NCBI GenBank assembly: GCA_028695325.1
Contig: JAQVJE010000006.1
Coordinates: 8,878 to 43,922, forward strand
Length of the DNA stretch: 35,045 bases
DNA from: Gallionellaceae bacterium
GTDB taxonomy: Bacteria > Pseudomonadota > Gammaproteobacteria > Burkholderiales > Thiobacillaceae
Direction: 5' to 3'
The position numbers were made by a program, and so were the translations under genes. The notes beneath the pieces are model-generated. The model did not search any database, was not told where the DNA came from, and worked only from the letters and a program-made list of their open reading frames with translations. Numbering within the stretch: the stretch's first letter is position 1; each line of letters begins with the position of its first letter. This document shows positions 33,717-35,045 of this stretch, piece after piece.

Positions 33717-34277
33717 CTAGAACTCGTTGCGTATCCGCTTGTAGCCGCGCACCAGTTCCAGGTTGGCCTGGGCCACGCTCTCGGAGAAGCCGGCCTGGTC
33801 CGGGGTGACTGGAGTGATGGTGGCCAGCTCGGCGTCGGAGTGGATGTTGCTGGTGGAGGGGATGTAGAAGCCGGGCGGCACCTGGCAGCCCTCGACCACC
33901 GAGTTGTGGCGCACCACCGAGCCATCGCCCACCACGCAGTTGAACAACACCGAGTTGAAACCGATGAAGGCGCCGTCGCCCACCTTGCAGGGGCCATGCA
34001 CGATGGAGCGGTGGGCGATGGAGGCGCCGCGGCCGATGGTCACGCCGCCGCCGGCCTTGCAGTGGATCACCACGCCGTCCTGGATGTTGGAGTTGGCGCC
34101 GATGACGATGGGCTCCATGTCCCCCGCCTCGTCCACCTCGTCGGCGCGGATCACCGCGTAGGGGCCGATGAAGACGTTTTCCTCGACGATCACCTTGCCG
34201 CACAGGATGGCGGTGGGGTCGACGAAGGCGGTTTCGTGGACGACGGGAACGTCGCCGTTGGGGTTACGTCGGATCAT
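33717..34277 (-). CDS. Gamma-class carbonic anhydrase (Cam/CcmM-N-terminal-like left-handed beta-helix)
   Basis: AVIRADE...IVIGANSNIQDGVVIHCKAGGGVTIGRGASIAHRSIVHGPCKVGDGAFIGFNSVLFNCVVGDGSVV: matches Cam RSDE/NVQDGVVLH/SLAHQSQVHGPA motifs with all three Zn histidines. Confidence 0.87.
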   Translation of the reverse strand: MIRRNPNGDVPVVHETAFVDPTAILCGKVIVEENVFIGPYAVIRADEVDEAGDMEPIVIGANSNIQDGVVIHCKAGGGVTIGRGASIAHRSIVHGPCKVGDGAFIGFNSVLFNCVVGDGSVVRHNSVVEGCQVPPGFYIPSTSNIHSDAELATITPVTPDQAGFSESVAQANLELVRGYKRIRNEF

Positions 34278-34380
34278 GGCTTCTCCGGGCGGCCTGACGG
34301 GACCGCTATGCAAGGCCGTAGATTCTACCTTGCACAGCCCGACCGTTTACACCAGCAACATAGACATTGCTCAATGCATC

Positions 34381-34848
34381 TCAGGCGTGCCCGTGTGCCG
34401 TCTGGCCGAAGGCGCCGCCCAGTCGATCGAACAGGCCGCTGCATTTCACCGTCAGGACGTCGGGCGGCTCGACCGTGAGGTCGTGGGCCAGGTCCGCCGA
34501 GTGCAGATCGGCGCAGGTCACCACGAGGTCCGGTTGCCATTGCCGGATGAAGCCGGTCATGGTGGGACGCGGTTCTCCACAGAGCACGCGTGCTTCGGCC
34601 CAGGCCAGGTTGTTGCGGGCCAGCAGCAGGTCGAGACGCTTCCTGGCGCCGGGCACCTGGCGGGCCACCCGGTCGCCGGCCAGCTGCCCGGCCGGGCCGT
34701 CGGACTCGAAGCCGCTGCGGGTGTCGAGCACCTGCACGACCATCATCTCGCCGCGCCCGTGCGGCAGCATCCCGGCGGCCCGGCGCAGGAGGATTTCGCC
34801 GCGCCCGTCGGCCGGCATGGGGATGAGTATGCGTTGATAGGCTTTCAT
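34381..34848 (-). CDS. Universal stress protein (UspA) family
   Basis: MKAYQRILIPMPADGRGEILLRRAAGMLPHGRGEMMVVQVLDTRSGFESDGPAGQ...FIRQWQPDLVVTCADLHS. Confidence 0.75.
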   Translation of the reverse strand: MKAYQRILIPMPADGRGEILLRRAAGMLPHGRGEMMVVQVLDTRSGFESDGPAGQLAGDRVARQVPGARKRLDLLLARNNLAWAEARVLCGEPRPTMTGFIRQWQPDLVVTCADLHSADLAHDLTVEPPDVLTVKCSGLFDRLGGAFGQTAHGHA

Positions 34849-34850
34849 GG

Positions 34851-35033
34851 TCAGGCTCCTTGCAGGGCGTGGGCAGATGGAGTGGCCAGGACGGCCGTTT
34901 CGGCCGGGCGGCGGCAGACACGGAAGATGCGGTGCGGGCAGGTCGCGCAGACGCCAGGGTCCAACCGGGGATAGAGCGCTTCGGCCGGGCGCGACTTGGC
35001 CGGGTACAGGTTGGCCTCGCCGATCTCGGCCAT
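34851..35033 (-). CDS. Small cysteine-motif protein (CxxC-x6-C)
   Basis: MAEIGEANLYPAKSRPAEALYPRLDPGVCATCPHRIFRVCRRPAETAVLATPSAHALQGA; strong SD AGGGAGG upstream; stop 2 nt before the usp start. Confidence 0.6.
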   Translation of the reverse strand: MAEIGEANLYPAKSRPAEALYPRLDPGVCATCPHRIFRVCRRPAETAVLATPSAHALQGA

Positions 35034-35045
35034 GAAGCCTCCCTG

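Overview
High-GC chromosomal window, probably from a (chemolithoautotrophic?) betaproteobacterium; the taxonomy is an inference from gene content. From left to right it contains: a broken Crp/Fnr-type cNMP-binding gene; an EF-G-like GTPase (fusA2 type); lemA plus a GIDE-domain membrane protein; gltD and gltB; and a long minus-strand housekeeping run (glyA-nrdR-ribD-ribE-ribBA-ribH-nusB-thiL-pgpA-pncC/cinA-like-recA-recX). The right third is more unusual. A minus-strand operon encodes a 35-aa mini-ORF, a small Usp-like protein, a SulP/SLC26 transporter with a ~137-aa insertion, and a six-subunit Hyf/Nuo-like membrane complex (HyfB-C-E-F-G-I). The HyfG 'hydrogenase' large subunit has lost all four Ni-binding cysteines. 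Divergent to this operon is a histidine kinase plus a sigma54-dependent NtrC-type regulator (GAFTGA intact), followed by a second Usp-like gene. A Cam-type gamma-carbonic anhydrase, a UspA protein and a CxxC-x6-C mini-protein lie just beyond. I see good -24/-12 (sigma54) elements in front of both Usp-like genes and a TGTTGC-N5-GCAACA palindrome at enhancer distance. My main hypothesis is a sigma54-controlled module coupling a non-hydrogenase Hyf-like ion/proton pump to SulP anion (bicarbonate?) uptake and a gamma-carbonic anhydrase. A second structural novelty is a pair of intercistronic GTGAC/GTCAC repeat hairpins (lemA-GIDE and glyA-nrdR) with the same layout: the upstream stop codon sits in the 5' arm and the downstream start codon follows the 3' arm, with no obvious Shine-Dalgarno.
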